17,094 nucleotides of DNA, from assembly GCA_040905365.1 (NCBI GenBank), contig JBBDRQ010000075.1:1-17094 (forward strand). Direction: 5' to 3'. The stretch comes from JAHWKV01 sp040905365. Lineage in GTDB: Bacteria; Actinomycetota; CADDZG01; JAHWKV01. Position numbers and translations under genes: made by a program. The notes beneath the pieces were generated by a model. It made no database searches, was not told the DNA's origin, and saw only the letters and a list, made by a program, of their open reading frames with translations. Shown piece by piece: positions 14,506-17,094 of the stretch; the first letter of the stretch is position 1, and each line of letters starts with the position of its first letter.

Positions 14506-14628
14506 AACCTGCCGGTGCGACTCTATTAGATCCATGGTCGCTGAATTCGGAAAGGTAAGGTCGGAATACTTTAAGCTTTGAGCCCAAAGGCCGCTGTAAA
14601 CGATGTCCGATTACGGGCTTGAGGATCA

Positions 14629-15798
14629 ATGATCAGACTGCACCTGGTGGGATTCACCACCGACCTGAAAAACCTTATCTTCGCCGACCGTCGAGACGCG
14701 AGAAGCGGAGGCTTCGTGGTCAGTCTCGACGCGCGCCTCAGGCGCACTCTCGAGGAGATCGAGCGTCTCGAACAAGACCCCGAAGAGGTTTTGGAATCTC
14801 GACCTGGCCGTGAGCCTGACGGAGAGAGCAGAAGCAGGTCGGCCGCAAGCGCCGATCGTCGCGAGCCCGCTGAGGAGCCTGAGGCCGAGGATTTTGAGGA
14901 CGAGGACCGGGAGGAGGCCGAGCCGCCGGAGCCGGCCCAGCCGCCGAGGCCGCGGGTTGCCTCAAAGCTAACCCCCAAGCAAATCCAGAGCCTGCTGCGT
15001 CAGGGCAAGAGCGAGGAAGAGGTGGCTCTCGAAGCCGGTACCGACGTCGAGTGGGTGCAGCGTTTCTCGTTTGCTATTCTTGCCGAACGGGCCGGCGTGA
15101 TAGACGCGGTGCGGTCGGCTCAGTTGACCAAGCCGCGACTGGGCTTGTCGGCAAAGACCATCGGGGACGCGGTTCGGGCCAGTGTCGAGGCCAAGAGTCT
15201 CCAGATGTCCCGGGAGGACATCGACGCGGCCTGGAAGGCAGTCCGCACCAATGGCTCGTGGGTCGTGAGCTTCGAATACTTCTCCAGAGGGCAAAGGCGC
15301 GTAGCGGAGTACTCCTTCGATCCCACCAGCCGGACCGTGGAGCCGCTGAACGACCTGGCGATGGACATCGGCTGGCGGTCCGGCCAGCAGGCTAAACCTG
15401 CGGGACCCAAGGTTTCGACCGCCTCCCCCAGAGTGGTTTCCGGGGTCAGCGCCCGCACCGCGCGCACCGCTAACGCGGCACGGGCGGCGGGCGCCGCCAA
15501 GAACAAGAAGCGTCCCGCCAAGCCCGGTTCGTCCCGGGTTCCCCCGCCCAGGCAGTCGGCGCCTGAGGGGCCGCGGCCGCAGGCCGGGTCGATCCGGCCC
15601 CCGTCCTCGGAACCCGACTACGAACTGAGGAACGATCCGCTGCGTCGAGCTCCGGGCGAACCCGCTTCGGGCCTAGGGTCCAGGATGGATGTGGGCGGGG
15701 GTGAGGAGGACGACGAATTCATCATCCGCAAGCCCAAATCCGGCCCGTCAGAGTACTCGTCGCTGCCCAAGGTATGGCGGCCTCGCCGCGGCGTTTGA
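14629..15798 (+). CDS. sepH: SepH-like cell-division protein
   Basis: SepH is an actinobacterial regulator that binds FtsZ and promotes Z-ring assembly. This 389-residue protein shows the family layout: the N-terminal MIRLHLVGFTTDLKNLIFAD and VVSLDARLRRTL (1-42), a helix-turn-helix-like KLTPKQIQSLLRQGKSEEEV with VQRFSFAILAERAGV (113-157), the conserved NGSWVVSFEYFSRGQRRVAEY with SFDPTSRTVEPLND (208-242), and a long disordered basic tail (250-389) containing an acidic GGGEEDDEF patch. A strongly acidic insert of about 60 residues (50-108) separates the first strand region from the HTH and is longer than I expect. GAGG stands four bases before ATG 14629. The division role comes from family knowledge. 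Confidence 0.87.
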   Translation: MIRLHLVGFTTDLKNLIFADRRDARSGGFVVSLDARLRRTLEEIERLEQDPEEVLESRPGREPDGESRSRSAASADRREPAEEPEAEDFEDEDREEAEPPEPAQPPRPRVASKLTPKQIQSLLRQGKSEEEVALEAGTDVEWVQRFSFAILAERAGVIDAVRSAQLTKPRLGLSAKTIGDAVRASVEAKSLQMSREDIDAAWKAVRTNGSWVVSFEYFSRGQRRVAEYSFDPTSRTVEPLNDLAMDIGWRSGQQAKPAGPKVSTASPRVVSGVSARTARTANAARAAGAAKNKKRPAKPGSSRVPPPRQSAPEGPRPQAGSIRPPSSEPDYELRNDPLRRAPGEPASGLGSRMDVGGGEEDDEFIIRKPKSGPSEYSSLPKVWRPRRGV

Positions 15799-15845
15799 AG
15801 GCCGTCTTGTGCGGTTGAAATAGTCGCTGGAACGTAGGGTGAGAC

Positions 15846-15873
15846 TTGCGGTATGTTGGGCAGCAAGTATTCT
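15846..15873 (+). promoter_or_regulatory. Candidate gap promoter
   Basis: TTGCGG (15846-15851) and TATTCT (15868-15873) are spaced 16 bases apart in the 159-base sepH-gap spacer. This would give a leader of about 78 bases before the gap start. Confidence 0.45.
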
Positions 15874-15957
15874 GAAATTAACCAAGTTCCCCAAACGGTC
15901 CGCCCATCCAGGCGTCGCAGATTTGGGTGAGACACCAAGCAAGGAGGGCTTGAGCTA

Positions 15958-17055
15958 ATGACTACCCGTATAGCCATTAACGGCTTCGGCAGGATCGGTC
16001 GTCAGGTTCTGCGGCAGATCTCGGTGGGCGAACCCGAACTCGAAGTGGTGGTCGTCAACTCCTCGCGTACGACGCCCCAAGCTGCAGAGCATATGTTCAA
16101 GTACGACTCGGTGTTTGGCCGCTATCAAGGCAAGGTCGAGCACGACAAGCAGAACCTGATAGTCGATGGGCATCCCATACGAATTACCGAGCAACGGGAT
16201 CCACTGCTGTGTCCCTGGCACGCCTTCGGGGTGGATGTAGTCGTTGAAGCTACCGGCCACTTCAACCACCGGGAGTCGGCGTCCAAGCACCTCAAAGCCG
16301 GCGCCGACAAGGTGGTTCTAACGGCGCCCGGGCAGTACGAGGACTGTACTATCGTCATGGGGGTAAACGACGAAATCTACGACCACTCCCGGCACCGGGT
16401 GGTCTCCGCTTCGTCCTGTACGACAAACTGCCTGGCTCCGATGCTCAAAGTTCTGCATCAGGAGTTCGGTGTTCATGGTGCCCTTATGACCACGATTCAC
16501 GCATTCACCCGGGACCAGCAGTTGCTCGATGGAACCCACAGCGACCCTCGTCGAGCCCGGGCGGCAACCTTGAACATGACGCCGACCAAGACCGGTGCCG
16601 CCAAGTCCATCGACAAGGTCATGCCCGAGCTGGCCGGCCGGGTGGTGGGAATCGCGGTACGTGTTCCGGTCCCCGACGTGTCGCTGACGGACCTGAGCGT
16701 TACGTTGGAGCAGCAAACCACCATGGAGCAGATCAACGCCGCTTTTCGTGAGTACGCCTCGGGTCGCATGGCCAAGGTGCTGGACGTTACCGACGAGCCT
16801 TTGGTCTCAAGCGATTTCCACGGCGACACTCACTCGGCTGTTATCGATCTCGCTTCGACCAGGCGCGGTCCAGGCACCCAGGCCAAGGTCCTCGCGTGGT
16901 ACGACAACGAGGCCGGCTACTCGGCTCGCGTGGTCGATGTCTGCAGGATGATTGCCCAGAACTACGCCAGCTCCCGTGACCTGGCAGACGGCGAGGCGGT
17001 CGAAGCTGCGACGGCCGAGCCGGACAAGCCGAAGGCGCGCGCCGGCAAGAGCTGA
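15958..17055 (+). CDS. gap: Glyceraldehyde-3-phosphate dehydrogenase, GapB-like
   Basis: The enzyme interconverts 1,3-bisphosphoglycerate and glyceraldehyde 3-phosphate; in the CBB cycle it runs in the reductive direction. The protein is 365 residues, with the Rossmann motif INGFGRIGR at 7-15, catalytic C154 in SASSCTTNCLAP, H181 in TTIHAFT, the phosphate-site TPTKTGAAK (208-216) and AWYDNEAGYSARVVD (313-327). After the second Rossmann strand the sequence reads VVNSSRT (N34-S35-S36), lacking the Asp that makes glycolytic enzymes NAD-specific, so NADPH use is plausible. Overall likeness is to GapB. A 28-residue charged, Ala/Lys-rich tail follows the core, without the cysteines of plant GapB. 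AAGGAGG lies ten bases before ATG 15958. The gene may be followed by pgk beyond the window. Confidence 0.96.
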   Translation: MTTRIAINGFGRIGRQVLRQISVGEPELEVVVVNSSRTTPQAAEHMFKYDSVFGRYQGKVEHDKQNLIVDGHPIRITEQRDPLLCPWHAFGVDVVVEATGHFNHRESASKHLKAGADKVVLTAPGQYEDCTIVMGVNDEIYDHSRHRVVSASSCTTNCLAPMLKVLHQEFGVHGALMTTIHAFTRDQQLLDGTHSDPRRARAATLNMTPTKTGAAKSIDKVMPELAGRVVGIAVRVPVPDVSLTDLSVTLEQQTTMEQINAAFREYASGRMAKVLDVTDEPLVSSDFHGDTHSAVIDLASTRRGPGTQAKVLAWYDNEAGYSARVVDVCRMIAQNYASSRDLADGEAVEAATAEPDKPKARAGKS

Positions 17056-17094
17056 TAACCGGCCGGTAGGTTCCGGGCGGGGCTAGGTCTCGTC

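Noticed and set aside
14996..15044. CRISPR or other interspersed repeats
   Set aside because: No regularly spaced repeated units were found here or elsewhere; the repeated-looking GAG/GCC runs are codon bias in sepH.

Overview
The window looks like chromosomal DNA of a high-GC member of the Actinomycetota. The evidence is a SepH-type cell-division gene, the actinobacterial style of phosphoribulokinase, frequent GTG and TTG starts, several genes that look leaderless, and a small CxxC protein of a kind I associate with actinobacteria. The lineage below phylum cannot be told from sequence reading alone. The first 50 bases are pure C and look like a contig-end or assembly artefact.

Bases 51-7553 are a Calvin-Benson-Bassham (CBB) autotrophy cluster. 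A truncated ribulose-phosphate 3-epimerase gene (rpe, minus strand) diverges from phosphoribulokinase (prk). An unusually GC-rich MFS transporter gene follows. Then comes a LysR regulator (cbbR, minus strand) divergent from cbbL-cbbS-cbbX, which encode a red-type form I RuBisCO and its AAA+ activase. A 77-residue unknown protein is translationally coupled to cbbX. The cbbR-cbbL spacer is AT-rich and holds a near-consensus cbbR promoter, a palindromic candidate CbbR operator and a cbbL -10 box. A 12-bp perfect stem-loop separates cbbS from cbbX. A GapB-like GAPDH at the far end (15958-17055) probably serves the same cycle. An inositol-monophosphatase-family enzyme (7658-8437) could supply a sugar-bisphosphatase step, although that is inference.

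Bases 8649-9654 encode a CBS-pair protein and a YceI-like protein. They end at a 20-bp perfect bidirectional terminator shared with a convergent four-helix membrane protein (9733-10323, minus).

Bases 10460-12265 encode the most unusual protein in the window: an endonuclease IV-like TIM barrel fused to a LigD-type (archaeo-eukaryotic primase superfamily) polymerase domain. This would join abasic-site or 3'-end processing to gap filling in one chain. No Ku or ligase gene is visible.

The rest holds trpD (with a five-codon SD-driven mini-ORF overlapping its start), an orphan 125-residue protein, a coupled pair of small proteins (97 and 62 residues, the second with two CxxC pairs), sepH with a long acidic insert, and gap. 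No rRNA, credible tRNA, CRISPR array or insertion sequence was seen, and no gene-free stretch exceeds about 210 bases.
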